IMG/VR virus record: IMGVR_UViG_3300042934_000981
Location: 1 to 61,829 of that record
From: a virus
Reading direction: 5' to 3' (one strand)
DNA length: 61,829 nt
The notes beneath the pieces are model-generated. The model was not told the DNA's origin. It saw only the letters and a program-made list of their open reading frames with translations, and made no database searches. This document shows, piece after piece, positions 23,744-33,090 of the stretch. A program made the position numbers and the translations under genes. Numbering within the stretch: the first letter of the stretch is position 1; every line of letters starts with the position of its first letter.

Positions 23744-23958
23744 TGGACGCCTTCGCCCGGGCCGCGTACTCGACCTGCAACCTCTGTGCCGCCGAGGGGA
23801 TCTCGACGGTCATCGCTGTCGGCGATGACGACCTGGCATGGCGGATGATGGACGAGCACACGAACGAAGCGCACCCGGACCACGTCGCCCTGCTCGCCTC
23901 CGGGGCCGAGTACCGGCCCGCGTTCCCGACCGTGTTCGACACGATGGCAGGTGGCTGA
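23743..23958 (+). CDS. Small zinc-finger-like protein among tail genes
   Basis: 71 residues. CNLCAAEG near residue 12 and HTNEAHPDH near 45 give a CxxC ... HxxxxHxxH arrangement like a C2H2-type zinc finger. It overlaps one base with each neighbour, so it is made with the tail proteins. A structural zinc clip or a regulatory protein are both possible. Confidence 0.6.
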   Translation: MDAFARAAYSTCNLCAAEGISTVIAVGDDDLAWRMMDEHTNEAHPDHVALLASGAEYRPAFPTVFDTMAGG

Positions 23959-26411
23959 TGGATCAGACGCGCTCCGCGGCCTACTCCGGCCGCCCCTACA
24001 CCCTGAATCTGCGGGTCTACACGCTCCAGCAGAGCGACGACGCATCCCGCTACCACCACGATGCCTACGGCCGCTCGAACTCCGGGTACGGCTCGTTCGC
24101 GAACAGCGCGAGCACCTGCAACGTGTGGGTCGGCGCCGACTCCTGGGCGCACGGCGTCCCGAGCATGCCGTTCTACCCCGGCGACTACGCCGGCAAGACC
24201 ATCGGCTACGGCTCGGGCGATGGCAACTGGATGTTCCACGACGGCAACGGCAACCTGAACTTCAACGTTCGGGCCCAGCACGTCGCGCCCGGCCCGTTCA
24301 ACACCGCCGACACCGGCAACCAGACTCTCTCCGCCGATCGCATCGGGAAGGTGCCCGGGCAGGTCGGCGGCGTCGGCGCATCCAGCATCGGCACCGGGTC
24401 GGCCACCATCTCGTGGAGCGCCCCGTCGCGCGGTCACTGCGACATCTACGACTACGACCTGCACGTCTGCGACAACACCGCCTTCAACGGCGCCGGGTGC
24501 CCGCACTACAACTACATCGGCTCGGCGGCGCTCAGCAAGTCGGTCACCGGGCTGAGCCCCAACATCCTCTACTACGTGCGCGTCCGCGCGCGGAACTGCG
24601 ACGGCGACGGCGCGTGGAGCGGCACCTACTCGTTCGCCTCGCTGGCGACGTCGCCGACACCGTCCGGCGGTTCGGCGACCCCGAGCGCTATCACCTGGAC
24701 GTGGGCCGCACCTGCCGGCAACCAGGCCATTCTCGAGTACCAGGTCCGCTACTCGACGAGCTCCACGTTCGCGTCGGGCGTCGTCACGGAGTCGTCGGGC
24801 ACGTCGCGCTCGCTCGTCGCCGACCCGCTGAACCCGGCGACGACCTACTACGCGCAGGTCCGTGCGCGCAACGCGACCGGCTGGGGCCCGTGGTCCTCGA
24901 CAGGATCGCGCACCACGCTCCCCGCGACGGCGCCCGGGATCTCCGTCACCCCGCGCATCTCGGGCACGGCTGCCGACATCGCCCTGACGCCGCCGAGCGG
25001 CGCCTCGGGTGTCACCGGGTACACGGTGCAGCGCAAGCGCCCTGACGGTGTCGTCGTGCAGGCCGACGCGGAGACGAACTCGATCGTATGGTCGGGCCTG
25101 ACGCCGGGCGAGACGAATGAATTCCGGGCGTCCGCATGGTTCGGCACGTACCAGAGCCCGTGGTCCAGCTGGGTCGTCGTCGCGCAGCCGAACCCGAACA
25201 CGAACCCTGGCGACTACTTCGACGGCGCCACCGCAGCGCGCGACGACGCCACGTTCTCGTGGACCGGCACGGCGAACAACTCCACGTCGCTCGCGACCGG
25301 CGTGACGCCGGCAGGCTGGGTCATCGACACTGCCGGTGGTGGCGGTGGGACGTTCGTCCGGCAGCGCATCACGGGCGGCCGCTCAGGAACCTACGGATGC
25401 CGCCTCCTTTGCCTCACGGACACCTCTGGTCCTAGCGCTGGTGTCGGCATGCAGGCGAGCGGCGGCGCCCACAGCGCCGTCGTGGAGGAGGGCGCGACGT
25501 ACGTCGGCTCGATGTACGTCCGCCCTTCGCGTGCGCAGCGACTCCGCGTCGACATCGCCTGGCAGACCGCGGCCGGCGCCGACGTGCCCGGCGTCGTCGC
25601 GGGTACCTCTGTCCTCGTCACCGACACCGAAGGCTGGACCCGGCTGACGGTCACCGGCGTCGCCCCCGCCGGGGCGGAGCGCGCCACCGTGAAGGTGTAC
25701 GACACGTCGGGGACCGGCCACTCTCCGTGGCTCTCGGGCGAGTGGCTGGACGCGGACGACGTGATGGTCTCGCTGTCGGTACTCTTCCCCTGGTTCTCGG
25801 GCGACACGGCCGACGCGCCCGGCTACGACTACCAGTGGCTCGGCGCGGCGAACGCCTCGGCCTCGGCACGGCTCGAGGTGGAAGTCATCGCCTCCGACCC
25901 CCTCGCCGACCCGGACTGCCCGCCGCAGCCCACGCCGCCCGCGCTGCCCACCATCCCGTCGGACTGCATCGAAGAGGTCGGCACCTGGCGGCGCTACCCG
26001 CTCGCGGTGCCGGCCACGGAGGTGCGGATCTGGTCGGCCACGCTGCCGACACTGATCCTCGAGACGCAGTCGAACGCCGAGCGCCAGGTCCGGATCCGGT
26101 ACTACCCGAACCCGGACAACCTCGCGCCGGAACTCGTCGCGGAGAGCACCCCGTACGAGGCGGAGCAGATCCTCACGTACATCCCGCCGAGCACCGCGAT
26201 CACGCTCGACGGTGTCACGCAGCAGGTGACCGCGATCGTCGCGGGTGGCGCATCGATCCCGGCCGACCACCTGCTCTACGGCACTGGCGGCACCCCGGCG
26301 ACCTGGCCGGAGCTGCGCTGCGGCATCGGCTACGTCATCACGATGGACGTCCCGCTGGACGCTCCTGCCGGTAACCTCGGTGCGAGGGTGATCGTCGCCG
26401 AGAGGATGTGA
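23958..26411 (+). CDS. Minor tail protein with three fibronectin type III domains
   Basis: 817 residues from ATG 23958. After an N-terminal ~130-residue domain come three FN3-like repeats (about 135-235, 236-325, 326-415), each with the closing pattern YYVRVRARNxxG or YYAQVRARNATGWGPWS. Residues ~415-620 are a beta-sandwich of the kind used for glycan binding. The C-terminal 200 residues are a further beta-rich domain. FN3 arrays are typical of tail tips and fibres and adhere to the host surface. Confidence 0.75.
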   Translation: MDQTRSAAYSGRPYTLNLRVYTLQQSDDASRYHHDAYGRSNSGYGSFANSASTCNVWVGADSWAHGVPSMPFYPGDYAGKTIGYGSGDGNWMFHDGNGNLNFNVRAQHVAPGPFNTADTGNQTLSADRIGKVPGQVGGVGASSIGTGSATISWSAPSRGHCDIYDYDLHVCDNTAFNGAGCPHYNYIGSAALSKSVTGLSPNILYYVRVRARNCDGDGAWSGTYSFASLATSPTPSGGSATPSAITWTWAAPAGNQAILEYQVRYSTSSTFASGVVTESSGTSRSLVADPLNPATTYYAQVRARNATGWGPWSSTGSRTTLPATAPGISVTPRISGTAADIALTPPSGASGVTGYTVQRKRPDGVVVQADAETNSIVWSGLTPGETNEFRASAWFGTYQSPWSSWVVVAQPNPNTNPGDYFDGATAARDDATFSWTGTANNSTSLATGVTPAGWVIDTAGGGGGTFVRQRITGGRSGTYGCRLLCLTDTSGPSAGVGMQASGGAHSAVVEEGATYVGSMYVRPSRAQRLRVDIAWQTAAGADVPGVVAGTSVLVTDTEGWTRLTVTGVAPAGAERATVKVYDTSGTGHSPWLSGEWLDADDVMVSLSVLFPWFSGDTADAPGYDYQWLGAANASASARLEVEVIASDPLADPDCPPQPTPPALPTIPSDCIEEVGTWRRYPLAVPATEVRIWSATLPTLILETQSNAERQVRIRYYPNPDNLAPELVAESTPYEAEQILTYIPPSTAITLDGVTQQVTAIVAGGASIPADHLLYGTGGTPATWPELRCGIGYVITMDVPLDAPAGNLGARVIVAERM

Positions 26412-26419
26412 GGCCAGGG

Positions 26420-27595
26420 ATGGCAAAGTGCATCACCGGCCACTCGGCCTTCATCTTCGATCGCGGAGCACAGCGCCGCATCTCGCCGATCATCGACCTC
26501 GAGAGCGTCAACTGGTCCCGAACGCGTGACGGGATTTCGGAGGGGTCGATCCTGGTCACCGGCGACTCGTGCAGCCGGCAGTCGTCCCGCATCGCGAACA
26601 TCCGGTCGAAGCGCCACGAGCTCGTGATCTTCCGCGGAGCTCAGCGCGTCTGGGAGGGGCCGATCTTCCGCGTCGCGACGGGCGTCGGGTACGCCGAGAT
26701 CTTCGCGAAGGACATCGTCTCCTACCTGGCCGGTCAGCCGCTCACGCAGGTCTGGGACGACAGCTACTTCGGCGGCGGCTCGGTCGAGGTGACGACGCGG
26801 CTCGGGGAGATCATCGAGTACGAGCTGACCCACGGCCGCACGATGAGTTTCTACGACGAGGGCACGGACACCTGGACCCCGATGGCGGTGCCCGCCTGGG
26901 AGTCGATCGACCCGCCCGTCAATGTCGTGGCGCACCTGGATGTCCGGAACTTCCCCAACGAGGCGCGTACCTCGATGCGCACCGAGGCGTACCAGATGAG
27001 CGTGTTCGAGCATCTCGCCGAGCGCGCACGGTACGGCGGGATCGACTACACCGCGATCGGCCGGAAGCTGCTGATCTGGGACGTCTCGCGCTCGCTCGGC
27101 CGGATCCGGACCCTCACCAGCGCCGACTTCCTGGGCGCCAACGTGATCGTCACCGAGTACGGCGCGGATCACACCCAGGCGGCCTACTCGGTCGGGCGCG
27201 ACGGGGCCTACGGGTCCGCGCTGAACCCGGACAACCTGGACTACTACGGGCCCTGGACTGCGATGTACACGCCGTACAGCGAGAGCGACACGAACACTCC
27301 GACGCAGGATGAGCTCAACTCGCAGGCGCTCCGCAACCTGTCGGGCCGCTCGCCGGTGCCGCTCGAGGTGCGCATCCCCGACAACTCATCCCTGCTGCTG
27401 AGCGAGACACTGACGGTCGACATGCTCGTGCCGGGCGTGCAGGTCCCGCTGCTGGCGACGTTGAACGCGCGGCCGATCTCGCAGATGCAGAAGCTCGACC
27501 ACGTCGCGGTGTCGGAATCGGCTGAGGACGGCGAGCGGGTGGCCGTGATGCTGACGCCGACCACTCGCGCTGACTCCGACGTCGTGGAGGAGTGA
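26420..27595 (+). CDS. Minor tail / baseplate protein, 391 aa
   Basis: ATG 26420 (MAKCITGHS) is chosen over an upstream GTG at 26408. The sequence RGAQRRISPIIDLESVNWSRTRDGISEGSILVTG followed by a ~350-residue mixed alpha/beta protein matches the style of Gp37/Siphovirus ReqiPepy6-like baseplate proteins in actinophages. It sits after the FN3 tail protein, consistent with a tail-tip component. (First motif spans about residues 14-48.). Confidence 0.65.
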   Translation: MAKCITGHSAFIFDRGAQRRISPIIDLESVNWSRTRDGISEGSILVTGDSCSRQSSRIANIRSKRHELVIFRGAQRVWEGPIFRVATGVGYAEIFAKDIVSYLAGQPLTQVWDDSYFGGGSVEVTTRLGEIIEYELTHGRTMSFYDEGTDTWTPMAVPAWESIDPPVNVVAHLDVRNFPNEARTSMRTEAYQMSVFEHLAERARYGGIDYTAIGRKLLIWDVSRSLGRIRTLTSADFLGANVIVTEYGADHTQAAYSVGRDGAYGSALNPDNLDYYGPWTAMYTPYSESDTNTPTQDELNSQALRNLSGRSPVPLEVRIPDNSSLLLSETLTVDMLVPGVQVPLLATLNARPISQMQKLDHVAVSESAEDGERVAVMLTPTTRADSDVVEE

Positions 27596-27596
27596 C

Positions 27597-28052
27597 ATGG
27601 CGAACGATGCCGTGCGCCGCACCCCCGCCGGGTACCTGGCCGACCTCGAGCAGAAGATCACGATGCTCGAGCGCCGGATCGTGCGCGAGGCCGACACCGG
27701 CTGGATCAACACGGGGCTCACCCTCACAGCCGAGACCGGCTGGTCGCTGTCGAGCTACCGGCTGCGCAAGGTCGGGAGCCGAGTGTACGGCCAGGTCGAG
27801 TTGTCGCGGACCGGTGCGGACCTCACGGTGAGCGCCGGCGGAGACCTGACGGACACCACGATCCTCACGATGCCGGAGGGGTGGCGGAACGGCATGGGCT
27901 TCGACGCGCAGGTATTCGCCCAGCGCCCCGGGATCTCCATGTTCAACGTCGCCGCGAACTCCACGGGCTTCCGACTCCTCGGCGGATTGCCAGGCGTCAC
28001 GCTCCCGACCGGTGCCACACTGCGTGTGTACGCCAACTATCTGACCGACTGA
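27597..28052 (+). CDS. Minor tail protein, 151 aa
   Basis: Starts one base after the previous stop. An N-terminal coiled-coil (ADLEQKITMLERRIVRE) is followed by a beta-sandwich with DTGWINTGLTLTAETGWSL, a pattern frequently found in small receptor-binding or fibre-like proteins at actinophage tail tips, where the coiled coil trimerises the head domain. Confidence 0.65.
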   Translation: MANDAVRRTPAGYLADLEQKITMLERRIVREADTGWINTGLTLTAETGWSLSSYRLRKVGSRVYGQVELSRTGADLTVSAGGDLTDTTILTMPEGWRNGMGFDAQVFAQRPGISMFNVAANSTGFRLLGGLPGVTLPTGATLRVYANYLTD

Positions 28053-28064
28053 CAGGAGACGACG

Positions 28065-28214
28065 ATGGCTTATTACACGGTGCACGGCAGCGACGACGCG
28101 GTCATGGCGGGCGACCCTGCCCTGGACGACGTGCTGAAGGCGGAGGCGGACCGCCTCGGCGGCTATATCACGGACGAGGCGGACGAGATCGTCTACGACT
28201 CCCGCGGCGAATAG
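28065..28214 (+). CDS. Small acidic protein, 49 aa
   Basis: ATG 28065 behind AGGAGACGACG. An acidic, soluble peptide (MAYYTVHGSDDAVM ... DEADEIVYDSRGE) without known motif. Its good ribosome site and tight position between tail genes support it being real. Confidence 0.6.
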   Translation: MAYYTVHGSDDAVMAGDPALDDVLKAEADRLGGYITDEADEIVYDSRGE

Positions 28215-28247
28215 CCGCGGGGCGATAGGATACGCGCGGAGGCAGAC

Positions 28248-28829
28248 ATGGGCACCAGGACCGGAAACCCCACGTGGGAGAACTCGCCGTCCACGGCGTC
28301 TCCTCTCGAGGCGACTGCGCTGCAGGCCATCGAGGACGTCCTCGATGACTCCCCGTCGAACGCGGAGATGGTGGCGGCCCTCGACGAGCGCGCGCCGCTG
28401 GACTCCCCGAGCTTCACGGGTTCGCCGTCGGCCCCGACGCAGGCCGCCGGCACCGACAACACGACGATCGCGACGACCGAATTCGTCACGGATGCCGTGG
28501 CCGCGGCGAAGGGCCTCTACGTAGGCATCAACAACCAGACGGGCACCTCGTACGCCCCCGTCCTGGCGGACCGGGGCAAGATCGTCACGCTGTCCAACGC
28601 CTCGCCGATCACCGTCACGCTGCCCTCCGACGCCACGACCGCGTTCCCCATCGGCACGCAGATCGACCTCGTGGGCATCGGCGCCGGGCTCGTCACCTTC
28701 GTCGCCGGTGGCGGGGCGACCGTCAACGGCACACCTTCGCTGGTCACGCGCGCGCAGTTCTCCGCGGTGTCTGCGATCAAGCGCGCCGCGAACACATGGC
28801 TTCTCGTCGGGGATCTGGCGACACCGTGA
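28248..28829 (+). CDS. Tail fibre-like minor tail protein, 193 aa
   Basis: ATG 28248 behind GGAGGCAGAC. The segment SPSFTGSPSAPTQAAGTDNT ... IATTEFVTDAVAAA is the widespread phage tail-fibre/collar repeat. The C-terminal ~100 residues are beta-rich with LADRGKIVTLSNASPITVTL, a domain often found at the ends of fibres. Probably a trimeric adhesin part. Stop overlaps the next start (GTGA). Confidence 0.7.
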   Translation: MGTRTGNPTWENSPSTASPLEATALQAIEDVLDDSPSNAEMVAALDERAPLDSPSFTGSPSAPTQAAGTDNTTIATTEFVTDAVAAAKGLYVGINNQTGTSYAPVLADRGKIVTLSNASPITVTLPSDATTAFPIGTQIDLVGIGAGLVTFVAGGGATVNGTPSLVTRAQFSAVSAIKRAANTWLLVGDLATP

Positions 28830-29524
28830 TCCCCGCCGGCATCGCTGCATCCGCGCGTGTCGCCCAGAGCGCGGGCAGCGCCTACGAGACGGAAGTCCTG
28901 GCCGACTCTCCGTTCTTCTACTTCCCCGGCGACGACACCGCCGCCCCGCCCGTCGACCAGATGGGCAACGTGGTCCCGACGTCCACGTCTGGGATCACGT
29001 TCGGCGACACGGGCGTCGGCGATCGGGCGACCGCCTTCGGCATCGGTGGCGCCGCATCGGCCGGCATCACCCTCCCCGCCCTCGCGGAGCTCGGGACGCC
29101 GACCGCGCTGACCATCGAGATCCTCGCGGTGATGGACGTCTGGGCGTCCGCCGATGAGATCTTCCGGTGGTCGAACGTCGTCTCGATTCGTCACGCCGGG
29201 ACCAACACCGGGGTGAACGCCTACTTCGGCGGCACCACGTCGGGCGCAGTGATCGGAACGGAGTACACCGTTCCGAATCTGAGTGCGGTGCACCACTGGG
29301 CAATCACCTGGGACGGGACCACGGCGAAGCTGTACGACAACGGCACCGAGGTCCGCTCCAAGGTGCTCCCGATCGGCGCCCCCGGCACCAACCTGGTGCT
29401 CGGCGGATCGCCGGATGCCACGAACCGTGCGATAGACGGTCGCTTCGGCGGCGTCGCCTGGTACACGTCAGCCCTGTCCGCCGCTCGAATCCTCGCCCAC
29501 GCTCAAGCCGCAGGAGTTGTCTGA
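28826..29524 (+). CDS. Concanavalin A/LamG-like minor tail protein
   Basis: Start taken as GTG 28826, overlapping the previous stop, giving 232 residues. The fold pattern of LamG/concanavalin A-like lectins is clear: LTIEILAVMDVW, VHHWAITWDGTTAKLYDNGT and a final FGGVAWYTSALSAARILAH. Such domains bind sugars and are common in phage tails. It likely contributes host recognition together with the two preceding fibres. Confidence 0.75.
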   Translation: MIPAGIAASARVAQSAGSAYETEVLADSPFFYFPGDDTAAPPVDQMGNVVPTSTSGITFGDTGVGDRATAFGIGGAASAGITLPALAELGTPTALTIEILAVMDVWASADEIFRWSNVVSIRHAGTNTGVNAYFGGTTSGAVIGTEYTVPNLSAVHHWAITWDGTTAKLYDNGTEVRSKVLPIGAPGTNLVLGGSPDATNRAIDGRFGGVAWYTSALSAARILAHAQAAGVV

Positions 29525-29970
29525 TGCACGCACATGTCAGCGAAGGAGTCGTAGACCAGGTGGGCCGCCCGCCCCGCCTCGCCTACGACGGCACGCGGTG
29601 GTGGGACCTGCGCGCGCTCGACCCCGAGGTGCTCGCGATGGTCGGCTGGTTCCCGGTCACCGAGGCGGCCCGCCCCGCCGACACACCCACGACTACCTGG
29701 GATGCCACGTACACCGCCGCGGGTGACGTGGTGACGCAGGCGTGGGTGCAGCGCGCGAAGACGCCGCAGGAGCTCGCTGCGCAGACCGAGCAGGCGAACA
29801 TGACCAGCATCGAGGCGAACCTCCGGCAGGACCTCGCCGCCATGCAGACCATCGTGGACACCGCGAACGCCACCATCAAGGCGGACCCGCAGGTATACAT
29901 CAAGGATCTGGCCCGCGCTTTGCGCCGCATCGACAAGATGGTGCTGGGCGACTTCGGGACCGCCACCTGA
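29524..29970 (+). CDS. Tail-region hypothetical protein, 148 aa
   Basis: Begins on the previous stop (TGATG). The N-terminal third has aromatic beta segments (YDGTRWWDLRALDPEVL, WFPVTEAARPADTP), and the C-terminal half is a long helix (QTEQANMTSIEANLRQDLAA). A motif like WFPV-E-x-RP-x2 occurs in chaperone-like proteins encoded next to phage fibres, so it may assist fibre assembly. Last gene of the tail module. Confidence 0.6.
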   Translation: MHAHVSEGVVDQVGRPPRLAYDGTRWWDLRALDPEVLAMVGWFPVTEAARPADTPTTTWDATYTAAGDVVTQAWVQRAKTPQELAAQTEQANMTSIEANLRQDLAAMQTIVDTANATIKADPQVYIKDLARALRRIDKMVLGDFGTAT

Positions 29971-29977
29971 CGCGCCT

Positions 29978-30009
29978 CGCCCGCCGTCCCTGTGGTAGAG
30001 CGGCGGGCG
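29978..30009 (+). terminator. Hairpin between tail module and endolysin
   Basis: A 9-bp perfect GC stem (CGCCCGCCG at 29978-29986 with complement at 30001-30009) and a 14-base loop, directly after the tail module. No T-run follows. It probably attenuates transcription into lysis genes. Confidence 0.5.
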
Positions 30010-30018
30010 TGGCAGAAT

Positions 30019-30040
30019 AAGCCCCGACCGGAAGGGGCTT
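30019..30040 (+). promoter_or_regulatory. Hairpin covering the endolysin ribosome-binding site
   Basis: AAGCCCC (30019-30025) pairs with GGGGCTT (30034-30040). The right arm and loop contain GGAAGGGG, the ribosome site for ATG 30044. Folding would hide it and could delay endolysin synthesis. Confidence 0.45.
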
Positions 30041-30043
30041 CTC

Positions 30044-31963
30044 ATGGGCTACGTCACTCCCACAGGCAAGCGCGAGATCAGCTGCACCTGGCAGTGTCAC
30101 CGAGATCGGCCGACACCCTCGAGCGAGCCGGGCACGGACTATGCCGGCCCGACCAGCGGCGGCTACGGCTCGCCCTGCTACGCCCCGGACAACGGCACCG
30201 TCGCCGACGTGAAGCACTCGAACACGAGCGCCACCGGCCGGTACGTGAAGATCAACCTCGACGACGGCAAGGGCACGCGCACGCTGCACATGGCCGAGGT
30301 GTGGGTCGCCGTCGGGCAGCGCGTCGCGCGCGGGCAGCAGGTCGGCAAGGTCGGCGGCTCGGCGAACGGCTCGGACCGCGGCGTCGGCAACCACGCCCAC
30401 CAGACCCTCTGGCCCACGCACGCATATGCGTTCGGCTCGAACGCCACCCTCGACTTCGACAAGTACGTGGGCGAGATCATCTCCGCCGGCTACCAGCGCC
30501 TCGTCGGCGCGAACGGCGCGAACTACCGCAGCGAACCGAAGGGCGCGTCGACCAAGGTCGACACCTTCAAGCCCGGGACGGTCACCGACTGGGACGGCTG
30601 GATCCACGGCGAATCCGTCGAGGGCAACGACGTCTGGTTCCGTGGCCGCTACACCGGCGGCTGGTCATGGTCCGGCGGCTTCACCGACCCGGGCACGCAC
30701 GACCTCGAAGACCTCAACCCGAAGGCCCCGACGCTGCAGCCCAACCAGCGCATCGCGGTGCCGGCCGGCGCGAACGGCCGCAAGGAACCGCGCCGGGATG
30801 CCGAGTTCGTCATGTCGGTCCCCGGTGGCGGCATCGGCACCTTCGACGGCTGGATCCACGGCGAAGAGGTCGAAGGCAACGACGTCTGGATCCGCGGCGC
30901 CGGCGAGGACCACGCCTGGTACTGGATCGGCGGCTGGGAAGACCCCACCACGCACAACATCCCGGACATGAACCCGGTCGCGCCGCCCGTGTCGTCCAAC
31001 CGGATCGTCGGCGCGAACTCGGCGAACGTTCGGGAGACGCCGTGGCTGACGTCGCCGTCGGTGCTGAGCGAGCAGCCCAACTCGACGATCATCATGAAGG
31101 GTTACGTCGTCAACGCCGAGCCCGTGCAGGGCAACGCGGTCTGGTTCGTGCGCGAGGACGGGCGCTACATGTGGTCGGGCGGCTTCACGTCGCAGGACAC
31201 CGCGGGCCTGCTCCTGATGGCGACCCCGCCGAAGCCGGAGCCGGCCGACAACCTGGATAACCCGGCCAACCTGCCGGAGTACACGCCGGTCTGGGCCGAG
31301 GCGCACAAGGGGCTCGAGGCGCCGCTGGGCTTCCAGCCCGACGGCACGCGCGCGCCTCGCACCTCGAAGGGCAGCCCTCCCGTCCCGACGACAGGCGTGA
31401 TCTCGTACCTGATCCTGCATCACTGCGCGACCACGGTCGACCAGCTGTACTGGTTCTCGACGAAGAACTCCCGCGACGTCTGCCCGTCGTACTACTTCCG
31501 CCCGTCCGGCAAGGTGTTCGAGCTCATCCGCCCGGGCGCGAAGCCGGCCACGACCGGCGCCCAGTGGAACTGGCGCTCGATCTCCATCGAGATGCTGAAC
31601 TCGTCCGGCGCTCCCGGCTGGGAGCTCACGGATGCGCAGCGCGAGATGGCTGCGCACCTGGCGGTGCGGATGCGCGAGGCTGTGGTCTACGAGGGTGGCG
31701 TCTGGGACGGCGCCCCGATCGACTTCGTCATCGACCGGCAGCACGTCATCGGCCACAACGAGGCGCTGCCGGGCACGACCGAGTGCCCGGGCCCCGACAT
31801 GGACGCGGACTGGATCGTCTCGCGCGCGCTCGAGCTCTGGGCTGAGAAGTACCCGCCCGTGCCCGAACCCACCACCGCCATCATCGACCGCGAGGATGCA
31901 GAGGAGGTGCTCGCTGCGGCTGAGCGCACGGCTGCCATCATGCGCGACGTGCTCGGGAAGTAA
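30044..31963 (+). CDS. Endolysin: M23-like peptidase, three SH3-like repeats, amidase
   Basis: 639-residue modular cell-wall hydrolase. Residues 15-130 are an M23-type zinc peptidase (H19, D32 in GTDYAG, H82, H117/H119 in NHAHQTLW). Residues ~160-400 hold three SH3-like wall-binding repeats; the first two share DGWIHGExVEGNDVW. Residues ~430-615 are an amidase_2 domain (LILHHCATT, ISIEMLN, HVIGHNEALPGTTECPGPD) that cuts the N-acetylmuramoyl-L-alanine bond. No signal peptide is seen, so release needs the adjacent holin. Two cutting activities in one chain is efficient against actinobacterial peptidoglycan. Confidence 0.85.
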   Translation: MGYVTPTGKREISCTWQCHRDRPTPSSEPGTDYAGPTSGGYGSPCYAPDNGTVADVKHSNTSATGRYVKINLDDGKGTRTLHMAEVWVAVGQRVARGQQVGKVGGSANGSDRGVGNHAHQTLWPTHAYAFGSNATLDFDKYVGEIISAGYQRLVGANGANYRSEPKGASTKVDTFKPGTVTDWDGWIHGESVEGNDVWFRGRYTGGWSWSGGFTDPGTHDLEDLNPKAPTLQPNQRIAVPAGANGRKEPRRDAEFVMSVPGGGIGTFDGWIHGEEVEGNDVWIRGAGEDHAWYWIGGWEDPTTHNIPDMNPVAPPVSSNRIVGANSANVRETPWLTSPSVLSEQPNSTIIMKGYVVNAEPVQGNAVWFVREDGRYMWSGGFTSQDTAGLLLMATPPKPEPADNLDNPANLPEYTPVWAEAHKGLEAPLGFQPDGTRAPRTSKGSPPVPTTGVISYLILHHCATTVDQLYWFSTKNSRDVCPSYYFRPSGKVFELIRPGAKPATTGAQWNWRSISIEMLNSSGAPGWELTDAQREMAAHLAVRMREAVVYEGGVWDGAPIDFVIDRQHVIGHNEALPGTTECPGPDMDADWIVSRALELWAEKYPPVPEPTTAIIDREDAEEVLAAAERTAAIMRDVLGK

Positions 31964-31968
31964 GGGCC

Positions 31969-32334
31969 GTGACGGAAGGCACCATCCCACCCTGGGTCGA
32001 CTTCGTTCTCGACAGGATGGACAAGCAATTCGAGGCGCAGGGGGCGCGCCTCGACAAGCTGGTGACCCAGGATGCCTTCCGGCAAGAGCAGACCCGAGTG
32101 AACGAGCGTCTCACCGCGCACGACCGTGAGCATGGGGATCACAAGGCGGCGATCCAGGCGGAAGCCACGGCTCGGGCCACGGAGAATACCCTGCGTATGC
32201 AGCAGGAGAACGCACAGAAGGAGAAGATCATCGCCACGCAGAAGCAGACGCAGTGGCAGTGGCTTCTCATCCTTGCCGGCCCGGTTGTGGGTTGGCTCGC
32301 TGGGGGACTATTGCCACCGCTGGGGGGGCCATGA
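31969..32334 (+). CDS. Membrane-anchored coiled-coil protein of the lysis cassette
   Basis: GTG start; 121 residues. Long charged helix (residues 12-95, rich in Arg, Gln, Glu) ends in one hydrophobic segment ([18 protein letters not shown]). This layout, coiled coil plus C-terminal membrane anchor next to an endolysin, fits holin-associated or holin-like proteins of actinophages. Overlaps the next gene by four bases. Confidence 0.65.
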   Translation: MTEGTIPPWVDFVLDRMDKQFEAQGARLDKLVTQDAFRQEQTRVNERLTAHDREHGDHKAAIQAEATARATENTLRMQQENAQKEKIIATQKQTQWQWLLILAGPVVGWLAGGLLPPLGGP

Positions 32335-33083
32335 CACACGACGATGAACCGGAACCGACCATCATGGAGCCCGTGACGCCGGGGACGATCACGCTCCCGC
32401 CGGCCGAGACGAAGTACAAGGTGCCGTGGGTGCTGTACCTCTCGGCGGCCGCGCTGGTCGGCGTGATGATCTTCGTGATGTTCGGCTGGATCGGGGATCT
32501 GACCCAGCGGAACGAGCGGCTGAACGCGCGCATCAGCGACCAGGCCGACATCATCGCCGAGAAGGACGATCGGATCGACGCGCTGACCGAGGATCTGATC
32601 GCGTCGCAGGAGAACGCGCAGAGCCTCTACGACCAGCTGCTCGCTACGGGCCAGGCGCCAGAGGGCGTCGACCCCGAAGTGCTCGTGCCCTCGATCCCCG
32701 GCCCGTCAGGTCCGTCTGGCCCGAGCGGTCCCGCCGGCCGACCGCCGACGGCGTCCGAGATCTCGTTCGCCGTCCAGCAATTCTGCATGGTGCAGATCTG
32801 CACCGGGCCCGCCGGTCCCGCTGGTGAGCCCGGCACTCCCGGTACCCCAGGGACCCCGGGCGAGAGCATCGTCGGGGCGCAGGGCGAGCCCGGTCCTGCC
32901 GGTCCGCAGGGCGAGCCCGGAGCGCCAGGTCCGGCCGGCACCCCTGGGCCCGCCTGCCCCGAGGGGTATACCCTGCAGGCGGTGACGATCGCCACGTACG
33001 GGGACGGATCCCCCGTCCCCGACCAGCAGACATCAGCGGTCGTCTGCACCCTGCCCCCCGCCACCGAACAACCGACGGAATGA
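32331..33083 (+). CDS. Collagen-like membrane protein of the lysis cassette
   Basis: 250 residues. Residues 31-53 form one membrane helix, 57-110 a coiled coil ([20 protein letters not shown]), then two collagen-like Gly-X-Y blocks (about 126-143 and 162-212; e.g. [15 protein letters not shown]) interrupted by a segment containing CMVQICT, and a Cys-containing C-terminus. The expected product is a trimer anchored in the membrane with a triple-helical rod outside. Its place between holin-like genes suggests a role at lysis or in the cell envelope. Confidence 0.75.
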   Translation: MTHDDEPEPTIMEPVTPGTITLPPAETKYKVPWVLYLSAAALVGVMIFVMFGWIGDLTQRNERLNARISDQADIIAEKDDRIDALTEDLIASQENAQSLYDQLLATGQAPEGVDPEVLVPSIPGPSGPSGPSGPAGRPPTASEISFAVQQFCMVQICTGPAGPAGEPGTPGTPGTPGESIVGAQGEPGPAGPQGEPGAPGPAGTPGPACPEGYTLQAVTIATYGDGSPVPDQQTSAVVCTLPPATEQPTE

Positions 33084-33090
33084 GACGAAC

